From Dendrophyllia cribrosa (lineage: Eukaryota; Cnidaria; Anthozoa; Scleractinia; Dendrophylliidae): a stretch of DNA of 64,000 nt. A model generated the notes under the pieces. That model saw only the letters and a list, made by a program, of their open reading frames with translations, did not search any database and was not told the origin of the DNA. Positions 42,886-54,205 of the stretch are shown one piece after another; positions within the stretch are counted from its first letter, which is position 1; each line of letters opens with the position of its first letter. The position numbers and the translations under genes were made by a program. The stretch lies in the NCBI GenBank assembly GCA_024195265.1, contig JAJLRJ010000011.1:20852129-20916128 (forward strand), read 5' to 3'.

Positions 42886-44570
42886 ATTCATTACATGTAA
42901 ATCCATTTATTACATTTAGTACATATAGCATTTAATACATATAGTTCTTTTTGAGAGTCACAATGATCGCTGCTTCGATCAATGAACACAACTGATTTTG
43001 TTTGCGTGTTTAGCTCGGTTATTCTCCTGTATGTACCAAACTATTTTTGCAATCTGCAGCAAACATTTGGATGATACCATACAGTTTGGTTTTTTTAGTG
43101 AAATATCTTAGCAGCAAGTATCTTGTTTGACTCTGTTACAGAATTGTTAAAAAAGCACATACAGGGAAACCAAACAAAGTTGGCATTAGCTTCCTTTACT
43201 TGCATCATATTGACACCTTTTACATTAATCGGTATTCTGACAATTGTCACCTTTTGTGAACAATGTCTTGCAAAACTACAAAGTATAGAACCCAATCGAT
43301 ATCTAACTGCATGTACCATTCTTACACTAATCCCTGACAGCATTATACATGTACATGTAGCACTCAGAATTTAGATGCGCTCTCAATGGTGCCCACAAGG
43401 GGTTGGGCAAAAAAGCAGCTGACACTTCAGACTAGCAGATGTACCTTTAGGCTTCAACTTTTCTGATGAGCTGTTATTAATGGCCTATACAAAAATATAA
43501 TTTGCACCAATACTAAAATAGTATTTCAACATGAACCAAATTACCTATTTTATTATTTATTTCTAAGCCTCTTGGTGTGTTGTATTCCAAAATTGAATTT
43601 TTGTATACATGTATATTTAAGATAGCATCAAGTTACATGAAAAATAGGAAGCCGGCATGGTTAAGCTGCCATAATACAATTTTGGCAAAAATACTGTATG
43701 AGGTACATTGTACATGTATGTGCTGGTATGAACTTGTTGTACATGTATATTATTCTGAATGCATGCTCCCCTATTAATTTTAGGTTTTACATCAGGTTTT
43801 TTTGCAAAGTAACAGTAAAGTCTTGGATTACATGTATTGTATAGGCTCTCTCACTTTAGAGGAGATCTGTCAACATGTTTTGTTTTTATAGAGCTCAGTA
43901 AAATAGGCTTGGTTAAACCCTCCTCTTCCTCCAAGGAATGTTAACACCTTGCTGGGGTTTGGTGTAAATGTACAGTGTAACCATGAAACGCTTGTTGGGA
44001 TCCAAACTGTACAAACACACAGCTTGCTTGGATCTGAATTTCTTTTGTTTGTATGCATGCATGTTTTGTGCAGTCTTGTTCATGAACACTGTACATGCAC
44101 ATGGCACAATTTCGATCTTTTTAACTTACTACAACACAAACATATCCGTAAAAAATATTTTAAATATAGTTTGTCACATTTGTTTCAGGTGCATTTATGA
44201 AAAGAAAATTGAGTTCCAGATCATCCAAGCAGGGCAATCAGACTGGCAGCAAATGTAGATAAGAAAAAACACAACATAACTCAGTAGATACACTGTAAAC
44301 CTTTCAAGGCTCCATTTTACCTGAATGCCAATCAATATTTTTTTCAAATGTCATTGTGAAGACAAATTGCAAACATCATGTTTCTACTTGTTCGTATTCT
44401 GATTGAATGTATTTAGTTATAGGAAAGTAAACAATAAAAATTGTTCAAAGAACATGCTTGGAATCTTTCTTCCTTTTCTTTTGAATAGCTTTTAAAATTG
44501 TCAAATGTTCTCTTTTTACTTTTTTTTGGCATTTGAAGATACACGTAGCTTTGTATAAACCCATATTTTA
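42886..44570. other. Core of foldback-like element 2, no gene seen
   Basis: No recognised coding. TGTACATGTA-type palindromes are frequent. Confidence 0.3.
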
Positions 44571-44574
44571 GGCT

Positions 44575-44830
44575 TTTCTCATAAAAACCAGGCTTGCCAG
44601 GCTTTTCAGGTGATGGTTTACAACCAGGCTTATCTGTCTTTCCTGGTTCCGCTTTTTTGGCCTAAACCCGGCTTACCAGGCTTTTCAGGTAAATTTCAAC
44701 AAGAGTAGCCAGGAAAGCCTGGTAAAACCAGGCTAACCAGGCTTTTAATTTCGCTTTTTCTGCTCAAAAGCCTGGTGAGCCTGGTTCAAACCGGGTTTAC
44801 CAGGCTTTTAACCAGGCTTTTGGTGCAAGG
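44575..44830. repeat. Degenerate AACCAGGCTT minisatellite (right array)
   Basis: Same units as the left array, ending with the inverted tip. Confidence 0.85.
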
Positions 44831-45040
44831 GGCGTACATGATAATGAAATAACATTGTTTTCCGCTAAACGTCATTCCCTCTACTTCCCTCTATTTCCCA
44901 AATACATTTTTCGTACCTCTGATGTTTCTATAAATATAATTACTAAAACAACAATTCGATGAAACCTAATAAGCCAATCTTGTTGTTAAGTCGCTTCGAA
45001 AAGAGTTATTTACACCTACTAATTTTTTTGTTCTCTTTAG

Positions 45041-45135
45041 TTTTGGCCGTAAAAAGACTACTGTAGCCTACATGATTGCTGCAGGAATTTCTGTTGTGGG
45101 GGTTTCGTTTATCCCGCATGGAACAAACAACGCAG
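45041..45135 (+). CDS. SLC22-like transporter exon (TM8-TM9 loop and TM9)
   Basis: The acceptor is TTGTTCTCTTTAG. One base completes the split codon, then FGRKKTTVAYMIAAGISVVG, with the GRKK loop signature typical of SLC22 and other sugar-transporter-like MFS proteins. The donor is GTAGCA, phase 1, matching the exon at 50238. Confidence 0.8.
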
Positions 45136-46560
45136 GTAGCAAATGGTCCAGCCCAGTCTTGTGTAGGGTAATAATTTGTAAATCCAAAACTATGTCTAGC
45201 CCATAAATCGGGGCCTACTTAGTCATTACAATAGATTATTATCATTATTTTATTTTTTAGGGAGGATCACCTTTGAAAGAAAACCCTAACTTGCCCATAA
45301 TCTTGGTTCGTGAATAAAGTTGAAACTAATTTCTATTACTAATGAGATGAATACTAATAAGAATCGCGGTTTGTGGATTACAGCCTTTATCGTTCGCCTT
45401 GCGGACACCTGGCTTTAATGGACATCCCTCGGACATCCCTCAGACGTAAAAAAAATTTAGACCACCAAGGTGGTACACAGAAGACGAGGTCAGCCCAATG
45501 CATTCCACCCCGTCCATTGGGTTTTGTTGGGAAACGATATTTCAAACTTCTTTTATCTTCAAAAGATGGACCAGTGTATCCCTACACGTTAAAGTGGCTA
45601 TCGCAGGAGTTCAATGATTCGTGTGATGATGCAATAGTACTACAGTAACCACGTATAAGAACCTACATTTTTAACACGTGAATACGCGAAGCGTAATGAA
45701 CGGGTTATAAGAAACGGTGGATTGGTAGACTACGTTTGTTGTAAGGCATTTTCCTTCGAGGGAGCATTGATCATTTTTTTTCGGCAGTTGCACTCTTTGT
45801 CGAGTGTTGTGACTGGTTGCTATCTGATAGCAGTTTTTTGTTGTGTGACAAGATGTTTGTTTTTATGTTTGGCAGGTCTTCACGTTGGCCTGGAGTTCCA
45901 TGGTGAGTTATACCATATTACTCTTATTTGGCGATTTTTGTTGCGCTTTTGGGCTGGCTGTGGGTTATATGTGAGCTTGTAGTTGTAGCCACTTTCGTCA
46001 AGGGCTTTTTGGTAAGAAGGGATGGCGGCATCAAAAATGTTTTTTCGCTTGTTTATGTTTTCCGGGATATGTCACGTATACAATCAACTACATTAAGTTT
46101 TTTTTCCTTTTGCCATGTATATATTATGTTTATTCGCTGTTTTCGTTGTAATTAGCAAGTTTACCACTATTTATTATGTTTGTTCGCTGTTTTCGTCGCA
46201 ATTAGCAAGTTTGTACCAGATGTTGTTAAACCTCTTTGTTATAAGATAATCCTCGTTACGTAACTTATGATATAAAATATTTGCGTTATAATTACCTTTT
46301 ATTTTAAATTAGTCTGTATTCTGTATTCAGTAAAATGACTGTATGAAGTATTATCATTATAATTTGTGTAGGCTTTTAGTATATAAGTAACGTGTAAATA
46401 ATTTTTGATTGCTCGAAAAAGAAGGTCGAAAGAGTAGAGAGTTTTGTCAAGTCGGTCGGAGGATAGGAGTTGAGAGAAGAGAAAACACTGTTCACCGCCA
46501 AGAATCATTGGCAGGGGCTTCCTGTAGTGTTCCAAGGGAAAAACTCATTTTTTCCAGAGG
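45136..46560. other. Intron sequence, one unexplained open frame
   Basis: A 91-codon frame at 45373-45648 has no recognisable domain. A direct repeat TATTATGTTTATTCGCTGTTT / TATTATGTTTGTTCGCTGTT lies at 46123 and 46174. Confidence 0.3.
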
Positions 46561-46770
46561 GAGTCAACGTGGAGAAAGGTAAAGTTAATGTGGAAGACAA
46601 GTAAAGTTAACGTCGGAAAGACAAACGTGGAAGAAATGTAAAGTTAACGTGAAGAGGACGGAAAGCTCTCGTAGAAAGGACGAAGGACGGAAAGCTAACG
46701 TAGAAAGGCCGAAGTGGAAGATAAGCAAAGACGGACGAGAACATTTGGACCGCAAGCTAGAAGGATTTAA
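46561..46770. repeat. Irregular tandem GGAAAGCTAACGTAGAAAG-type repeat
   Basis: Variants of GTAAAGTTAACGTGGAAGA and GGACGGAAAGCTAACG recur about six times. Confidence 0.6.
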
Positions 46771-47159
46771 AGAGCAAGGTTTAAGGAACAATTCACAAAC
46801 TGTTTAATTATTTAATTACCGTTTATACTGTAAGAACTTTATTATTTTACTTCATTAGAATTTGTTAATTTAGTTGGACTTTAAAAGTAGGATTAAAGTT
46901 AAAATAGTGATTTGTAATTATAGTAATTTAAGTCTAGTTATTAAACTTAAAGGGTTTTTTTTACGTTACTTTCGTATTGTGTGTTTGGGGGAAGGATTGT
47001 GTATGCTGTCGGTCGTGGTATTTTTTTGTTTTGTTTTCGGTGGGCACCAAGGGGACCCAGCGTGGTGGCACGGATCGTCACAGGATATTCTTTAGAAGTG
47101 CAGGCGGGTGGTTGCTTTGACGGTGGACGTAGAGAAGTTTGTTGTTTGGTTTCATGAAG

Positions 47160-47960
47160 GGTTTTCTCATAGCTTATTATTAGCTTCAATTGTGATCTTT
47201 AGGCCATTAGATTTGAAAATTTCGATCACTTCTTGCTTTGTTTTTTCAATTTCTCTAGGTGTAGCTCTGCATACCGCCAGGACATCGTCACGGTAAAGGC
47301 CCACTCGATCTGCGATCAGAGATAACATGTAGACTCCTACTAGCTCGCATGTCTCGGCTCCATCATACGAGCTCATCGTCACATCGAACATGTCGTCGGT
47401 GTTCTTCTTTGCCCATGGCGTGTTCTGGTGGTATAGCAGTGAATTTTTCGCATGTATGATAATATGGCGGTCTTGTGGGGTGATTCACGTGAATTGTGAT
47501 GCGTAGTCTAGTGCTTTCTTAAACAGTTGTTCAGAGATGGATGGATAGAAGTCACATACATCGAAGGTTACGAACGCATGCCGAGCTTATCAGGTATTGT
47601 CTGAAACCATTCGATGACATTGGGTGTGCTTTTCCAGAGGTTTACTTTTGTTGCTTTGATGACTTCTTTGTTGATGTTATCCAAAATGTGTTTGCTGATT
47701 ATGCCGATTTTGATTTTGAGGGGTTAATAAGTCTGCAGGATGGGTTACTTGTGAAATCAGGTTTGTGATCTTTCATTGTTATGAACGCGTCCCTGCTTGC
47801 TGAGATTTCAATTCGGTCGTCAAGGGCTAGGTTTTGTGCGATTTGTTGGTCAGCAGAGGTGATTGTGTTAAGGATGCTTTGGTTCGTCTTTTTTTAGGCT
47901 TTTGATACATTTTTCTGTAAAAGGTTAAAATAGTCATTAATGACTGTTAATTATAATCGA
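47160..47960 (-). pseudogene. Penelope-like reverse transcriptase, middle part
   Basis: Leftwards from about 47890: ITMKDHKPDF, then SCRLINPSKS (RT fingers), [31 protein letters not shown] (motif A), HIIIHAKNSLLYH, SSYDGAETCELVG and GLYRDDVLAVC (motif C, YRDD), ending GLKITIEAN. Several stops and shifts interrupt it. The continuation (IEANKKPINFLDV) is found at 48109 on the opposite strand. Confidence 0.75.
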
Positions 47961-48004
47961 ACTTTAATGAAATGGAATGAAATAAAAAGTTATTAAAATA
48001 CAAA

Positions 48005-48500
48005 AAAAAAGAAATCCGACAAGACAAGCATATCTTCGTCAAAGCCGATAAAACAACCAACCACTACAAGACCAAACCCAATGACTATTTCAACCTAATG
48101 GCCTAAAGATGACAATTGAAGCTAATAAGAAACCCATCAACTTTTTAGATGTGATCTTCGACCTGACAAGTAAATCTTACAAACCCTTCATGAAACCAAA
48201 CAACAAACTTCTCTACGTCCACTGTCAAAGCAACCACCCGCCTGCACTACTAAAGAATATCCCGGAAAACATAAACAAACGACTAACCAGCATTTCATCA
48301 AGCGAAAACGTTTTTGATGCCGCCATCCCTTCTTACCAAAAAGCCCTTGACGAAAGTGGCTACAACTACAAGCTTACATATAACCCACAGCCAGCCCAGA
48401 AGCGCAACAAAAATCGCCAAATAAGAGTAATATGGTATAACCCACCATGGAACTCCAACGTGAAGACCAACCTGATAAGAAGGTTCCTAAATATCTGAAA
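48005..48500 (+). pseudogene. Penelope-like RT, N-terminal scrap joined to thumb part
   Basis: 48020-48095 reads DKHIFVKADKTTNHYKTKP, an N-terminal piece. It is joined at about 48105 to TIEANKKPINFLDVIFDLTS, then PLLYVH-like and NPPWNSNVKTNLIRRFL. The catalytic middle is missing here and lies inverted just to the left. Confidence 0.75.
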
Positions 48501-48938
48501 AATCACCCATTACACAAGATCTTCAACCACCACACACTCATGCATGCCAAACATGAAAACAAACATCTCGTCACATAACAAATCAAAGGGCTCTTAAAGC
48601 CATCTCGTTAATGCGAGAGAACGTAAGGTTAATAAAAAAAAGCAGAAGAATTGATATTGAATATAGTAAAGATGTTATAGGTAATTTGTGAAGGTGTATT
48701 TTTTGGCGGGAAAAGTAGCATCATTTTAGAATGGGTTTGACGTGTATGTGTTCCCCGTGTTTTGTTTGTGATAGTTGAGTCAAATATATACTATAATTTA
48801 TCAGACAAATTGTGTGTTTTAGAGTTATCGTTTCATGAAGTGGAGCATTTTCTTTAATTGCTTCATCAAGCTTTCTCTTCAATTTTTTTACCTTTTCCGC
48901 TATAATATAAACAAAGCGTTTCGAAATGTCGATTAATA

Positions 48939-49117
48939 CACCGAATGCAAATATGGCGGCCGATTTACTATTCTTTTAAATGTATGTTAATTAGCCTGAC
49001 TAGCCTCATTTTAGAGTAAACATTCTTTTGAACTTTGCACATGCTAACGAGGCTAGTCAGGCTAATTTACATACACATAAAAGAATAATAAATCGGCAGC
49101 CATTTTTGCATTCGGTG
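48939..49117. mobile_element. MITE of 179 bp, about 70-bp TIRs, TA target
   Basis: TA, then CACCGAATGCAAATATGGCG, inverted at the right end as CCATTTTTGCATTCGGTG, then TA. The two arms make up most of the element, so it folds into a long hairpin. Confidence 0.75.
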
Positions 49118-49313
49118 TATAGGGAATCCCGAAACGTCGAGTTGGACATCGAGTTAAAAAATAAAATACTAAAATGAAAAAATATAATCGATAAAAATCG
49201 ATCGCAATTAACTAATTGTATCAAATCTTTGCGAATTGAACTGACACATTTGCATATATTATTCTACCTTATATAATGCCAATTACGTCGTCGCGCGGGA
49301 TAATGAATATTAC

Positions 49314-49805
49314 ATGAGCATGAATAGCAAAATCTATGCCTCGATACCATATTTAAAAGGTGTTTCGGAACGTTTGCAAAGAGCATTGAGATCACATGAG
49401 GTCACACTCATCCATAAGCCTTTCAATTTCCTAAGATCACAGTTAGTACGCGTAAAGGACAAAGAAATGCGGAACAGTATATCAAATCAATTGCAAACAA
49501 TGCAACAAAGAGTATGTTGGTGAAACCTCACGCACACTTGAAACTAGAGTCAAGGAACACCTCTCGAGAGATTCGTCAGCAATTCATGAACATTGCCATC
49601 TCACGGGACATTCGATAATAGCTAGCGAAACAAAAGTTCACGCCACGGAGAAAAACACCTTCAAGCGACGCATAAGGGAGGCAATCGAGATAAAGTTAAA
49701 AAAGCCCTCTTTGAACAGAGACAATGGCTATGAATTGGCCAAAATATATGACACTATTTTAACTACTTCGAGAACCCCACAAGCACGATATAACCTCCCT
49801 GATTA
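49314..49805 (+). pseudogene. Penelope-like C-terminus with GIY-YIG-type endonuclease
   Basis: IPYLKGVSERLQRALRSHEV precedes a frameshift near 49467. Then come CKQCNKEYVGETSRTLETRV, EHCHLTGHS and FKRRIREAIEIK, ending at a stop near 49805. The zinc-linker plus Y-V-G-E-T core is the GIY-YIG type nuclease of Penelope-like elements. The tyrosine of the GIY half is replaced or lost. Confidence 0.7.
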
Positions 49806-50237
49806 ACATTATTCAATTGAGACTGATGAAGTTCGGGAGAGCCGGACGAAATATTTCCGATTTTTACATACTTTATTAAGCTCTGAGTACGAAATTTTTA
49901 GATTTTTTTAACAATATATTGTTATTATTTCCTCTGTAACGGAAAAGTTGCTCTCAAACACGGTAAATAGGCAAAGTAAAGAAATTTGAATATCGGCAAG
50001 AAAAATTGTAGAATGGACCTGCAAACTTACAGAAAAAAAGTCTACCAACAAGAAATGCCTGCAAACTCGCAAACCTACAGACCTGCAGCGCAAACCTGTT
50101 AACTTTAAAAGCAAAAAACCTGAAAATCTGTAACCTCGCAAATCTGCAAATCTGTTAACTTACAAATTAAACCGTTCGCATTTTGCCTCTTTCTCATAGA
50201 TTAATATTGTTGTTGTTGTTTTTATTCTATTTTCAAG

Positions 50238-50346
50238 GCTTCATTGCTGGTAGAGTAATACTTGGAAGTCTTGGTAAAATGTTTGTCACCACTTCTTTCG
50301 GCGCCCTGATAGTTTTAACGGTTGAAATTTATCCAACGGTGGTGAG
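50238..50346 (+). CDS. SLC22-like transporter exon (TM10-TM11 region)
   Basis: The acceptor is CTATTTTCAAG. The frame reads GFIAGRVILGSLGKMFVTTS, then FGALIVLTVEIYPTVVR, the segment before the conserved E-x-x-P-T-x-x-R of MFS/SLC22 carriers. The donor is GTGAGA, phase 2, matching the last exon. Confidence 0.85.
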
Positions 50347-50419
50347 GTGAGATTTTCTATTAACAATGTATCAGCCAAGAAATGTGATATCAACAAGCTT
50401 CTTTTTTCATTTAGAATAT

Positions 50420-50535
50420 GTAAGGGATAATGCCCGAGCTCCGAGGCCTTCTTAAATATAATGACCGAGCGCGTAGCGCGAGGTCATTGTTTTTATGAAG
50501 GCCGAGGAGCGATTGTATTATCCGTTTTAATGCAC
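50420..50535. repeat. Hairpin repeat in the last SLC22 intron
   Basis: GGATAATGCCCGAGCTCCGAGGCCTTC is inverted as GAAGGCCGAGGAGCGA...TATTATCC around GCGCGTAGCGCG. Confidence 0.6.
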
Positions 50536-50551
50536 CTTTGCATTATTTTAG

Positions 50552-50804
50552 AAATAGCGCTGTGGGAATGTCAAATGTAGCAGTTCAGATCGGTGGTACT
50601 TGTTCCCCGTTTGTCGTTCAGTTGACGCGTTTTAACTCCATTTTGCCGTTTGCTGTGATGGGCGTTTGTTTGTTCATTGGGGCCGCCCTGTGTTGGGTTC
50701 TTCCAGAGACTCGGGGAAAGAAAACCGCTGAAGTTATGGAAGATGTTGAAAAGGAGGAAGGTATTAATCTTGAAAACAGTTATCAAAAACAAATATATTA
50801 TTAA
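50552..50804 (+). CDS. SLC22-like transporter, last exon
   Basis: The acceptor is GCATTATTTTAG. It reads (R)NSAVGMSNVAVQIGGTCSP, TM11-12 (LPFAVMGVCLFIGAALCWVL), then the signature PETRGKK and an acidic cytosolic tail to a TAA at 50802-50804. With exons 38919, 45041 and 50238 it forms a continuous, phase-compatible 3' half of the carrier. Codon integrity suggests recent or current function. Confidence 0.85.
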
Positions 50805-50808
50805 TGGT

Positions 50809-50960
50809 AATAGGTCTGAGTGGAGTCCAATTCGGGCTGTAATCATACGAGTGATTAACAAAATCAGACGACCTCGAAGCGAGTCCGATTTGTTTAATCA
50901 CGAGTATGATTACAGACAGAATTGAACGACACGAAGTCCTGTTACCAATTAATCGTAACT
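50809..50960. repeat. Hairpin element directly behind the SLC22 stop codon
   Basis: TAATCATACGAGTGATTAAC is inverted as GTTTAATCACGAGTATGATTAC, with further pairing out to GGTAATAGG/CTGTTACC. It would lie in the 3' UTR. Confidence 0.6.
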
Positions 50961-51113
50961 GTAAATGGTTACACGTTTTGGTGATTAAAAACATAACAAT
51001 TCAGTGTGTTTTTGACAGAGATGCATGCATGGAAAAAGGATAGCGCGCGCAAATGACGCGTACTGTCCAATTACATCGTCCAATTACAAGCATGACGGGT
51101 AAACTGTCATATT

Positions 51114-51403
51114 ACTGCGCCTTTCAATAACATGTGGAATTTGAAATTCAAATCTCCACCAACGGTTGCGTTATTCCCTGCCGTCAATCATAATTAATAC
51201 GAAAGCCAACAAACCATGTAAAAAAATAACAAACAAAATGAATCGAAATCTACCAATCATAATGCACGGACATGACCTTTTAAACTCATTGAAGTGAAGA
51301 TCTGTTTCCTGAGAGGTAAGTTAAGATGATTGACGGCAGTGTAAAACGCAAACGTTGGTGGAAATTTGAATTTCAAATTCAACATGTTATTGAAAGGCGC
51401 AGT
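51114..51403. mobile_element. MITE of about 290 bp with about 78-bp TIRs
   Basis: ACTGCGCCTTTCAATAACAT at the left is inverted at the right (ATGTTATTGAAAGGCGCAGT), with pairing continuing through CCACCAACG and CTGCCGTCAAT. Flanking T/A bases suggest a TA or TTA target. A partial relative lies at 63150. Confidence 0.7.
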
Positions 51404-52869
51404 AAGAGTGACTTTCCCTAAATACCAACTATAGCCGTGCAAGATAGAAAAATCGAAATCACCCAAACTTTGCCACAATATAGGTTTCTGCTGTTTTTGA
51501 TTTATATATTCCAAGCAGGACTTTACCCTTGCAATGCAGAGGCCTCAGACAGGCGAAAAATGCCCTTTTTAGTTGGCCTCGTGTGCAAAATTTAAAAGAG
51601 GCTGAATCATTATTTCACTACTTAAGAATCTAGCGATCCCTTCTTTACCTTTTGCCGTTATTAGAATGTAATAATATTTCAACTACAATTTTTGGGAAAT
51701 TTTTTAAGTTACCGTTAGAAACGGTGTTTTTAAAAGTGTCAAAATTGGCCAACTTTAGAAACAAAAATCACTACCTGGTACATGGACTTCGAACTCAAGT
51801 TAACATTCTAATAAAACAGAAACTCTAGTTCTATTGAAAACTGAAATAAAATTTTGGGGCAATTGAAACTGCGAAGTTTACTAAGTTTGACAGCCGAAAA
51901 CATCCACGCTACTTGATCGAAATTGGACAACGTTACCATCAACAACAGTCGCATCGCTCGACGACAAAATTGAATTGCCTTAGTGTTTATTCACATTTTC
52001 TTAAAGGAGACCTTTCTCTTACCACTTTATGGCCATATTTAGGTTTTGCTGGTGAAATGCATCCTCTGTGGCTTCGAAAAAGTTCTATTCCTTTAGTCAT
52101 TTCTCATGTAAATTTCGACAAATCGCTTTACACTTTGTTTACAACCAAGAATTATCGCCGATAAACCCTTGTGAATCTCTTCACCTTCACTACTTTCTTA
52201 GGGCATCTTCTTATATAATAACATAAGACGTAATATATAAAGATAGGCCAAGCCTAACAGCGTCGCACTTAGAACAAGCTTAACTAAGGTGAAACTTAAC
52301 TAAGGTGAAAGGTTGGAAGCACAAGAATTAAGATTGACGAACGGGCTATTTTTTCAATTTTAGCATTTCTCGAAAACAGTATTACCCGACCGTCTGCACA
52401 GTACATTTAGACCGTACAAAAGTTCACAAAAACAACTTTTCTCCGTCTAGAATAACTATTACGACTACTTGAAAATACAGTTGTTGCTTGTCAAAAAATA
52501 CCTGAGAAACTGATTTGCAAATCAAAATTGCAAAAAATACACAAACATATTTGCATACGGCCACGCGAGTGAAGTTAGAACTATAATAAAATTCAAGTCT
52601 TGTTTTGTTTACATAAAATCGCTTTTCAACCTATGTAATGAATGAACAAACACATAAAAATGGACAACACAATCTTCTTTCAAAAAAATTTTATTCAAAT
52701 CTCCATTAGTTTATGTTTAAAAGCAAAACGCGAACCATATATTTATAGCTCATCGAGGCCAAACTGTCTTCGATCAACGAAATCAAAACGACTGAATTTG
52801 AGAACGTTTCATAAACAATTCTCCAAAACTAGCGAGAACATAAAGAAAAAGTTAATCACAGATTGGTAT
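51404..52869. other. Intergenic stretch, nothing recognised
   Basis: AT-rich. No exon or known repeat family seen. Confidence 0.3.
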
Positions 52870-53164
52870 CAACATGGTCCGTGCACGGTTCGTCCACTCA
52901 ATATTTTTTATTTCTATTCTATATTCAACAACGGAAAAAGCTAATCCACAGTCTTATTTTCAGTTTTTTATTTGAAATTCTGCCATTACAGAACCCGATT
53001 TTACCTAAAACACATCGTTTTGTTAAAGTTCAAATTAAAACCACTTAACCTGATTTATGTACATAAGAAAAACCTCAAAATCTCCCAAAATTGCTAAAAT
53101 TTAAGAAATATATAATCGTCCCTTTACTTGTAAACTAAGATCAAAAAGCAAAACACAAAATCAA

Positions 53165-53575
53165 AGACCGTTTTATCTTTTTTCGTTTTATGTCCAAACT
53201 TGAACAAAAAAACGAAAAACGAACATCAACTTCCGTTTTATCGTTTTTCGTTTTATATCCAAACTTAAACAAAAAAACGAAAAACGAAACTCAACCTCCG
53301 CTGTGTCGTTTTTCGTTTTATGTCCAAACTTAAACGAAATTAAAAAACGAAAAACGAAAATCAACTTCCGTTTTCTCGTTTTTCGTTTTATGTCTAAACT
53401 TAAACGAAAAAACAAAAAACGAAAATCAACTTCCGTTTTCTCGTGTTTCGTTTTATGTCCAAACTTAAACGACGAAAAAACGAAAAACGAACATCAACTT
53501 CCGTTTTATCGTTTTTATCGTTTTATGTACAAACTAAAACGAAATTCAATTTTAAACTTGACGTTTTCGTTTATA
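53165..53575 (+). repeat. Minisatellite in the left arm, about 62-bp units
   Basis: CTTCCGTTTTATCGTTTTTC followed by GTTTTATGTCCAAACTTAAAC, six to seven units. The mirror array is at 55500-55880. Confidence 0.85.
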
Positions 53576-53770
53576 GTCATAGAGTGTGGATGGGAGGCGG
53601 GGGGGGGGGGGGGGAGGGGGGTGTAAGCATTTGTGACGTGTAGCACCGAAATAGGGAGGCCACTGTATTTCTTGGCGGGAATTTTGGAACTCGTGGCGAA
53701 CCAAATACGCTTCGTATATAACGAATCGAGAAGAACAGAACGGTGTCCATCCTGTTTAGTTCCCGCTAAC

Positions 53771-53875
53771 ATGGACGAGTTTGACCGAATTCTCATCCTC
53801 TGGCGCAAACAACAAAGGCGGGTAACTTTCAACGAAGAAGATGTCAGAGCAGAACACATATCAGCAGTGTTTAGG
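53771..53875 (+). CDS. Exon-like block in the left arm of element 3
   Basis: An ATG at 53771 gives MDEFDRILILWRKQQRRVTF, then NEEDVRAEHISAVFR, and a GTGAGT donor follows. Upstream in frame is ERCPSCLVPAN. The matching block in the right arm has lost the ATG and frame. It could be a captured host first exon or the start of an element-encoded protein. No continuation was found. Confidence 0.3.
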
Positions 53876-54205
53876 GTGAGTAAACCATTTTGATATTGTC
53901 ACAGCATCTCCCAAAATGTTGTCGATGAAAAGAAGGACAGGCAGTTTAATTTGTCACGTAGGAAATTTACGTTTTCGGTATTACTTGAAAGAGGGGAGTT
54001 TTATGTTAAGCGGGATTTCCTTATAAAATCCTGCTTTAGTACAACATTGAATTACCACATTTATTTAGCCGTAGGTAATACGCGAATTGAAAAGGGACGG
54101 CATGCATTGTATGGATCTTGGCTGAGAAGATTTTTCAAGCAAATTTTCAGTTGCAGTCACTGTCAAAATAGAACTACCTCAATGTATTTCAGTCGATATA
54201 ACAGG
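53876..54205. repeat. Inner part of the left inverted arm
   Basis: Matches 54763-55090 in reverse complement, including GACAGGCAGTTTAA and AAGCGGGATTTCCTTATAAA. Confidence 0.8.

Larger units (their letters stand above)
39088..44834. mobile_element. Foldback-like element 2, filling an SLC22 intron
   Basis: CCCCTTGCACCAAAAGCCTG at 39090 is inverted as CAGGCTTTTGGTGCAAGGGG ending at 44833. Both ends run into arrays of CCAGGCTT/AAGCCTGG units (39110-39475 and 44575-44825). The element takes up nearly all of the 5987-base intron between exons 38919-39053 and 45041-45135. Inside are a Gypsy pol fragment, a Penelope-related palindrome and otherwise unrecognised DNA. No target duplication is clear. 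Confidence 0.65.
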
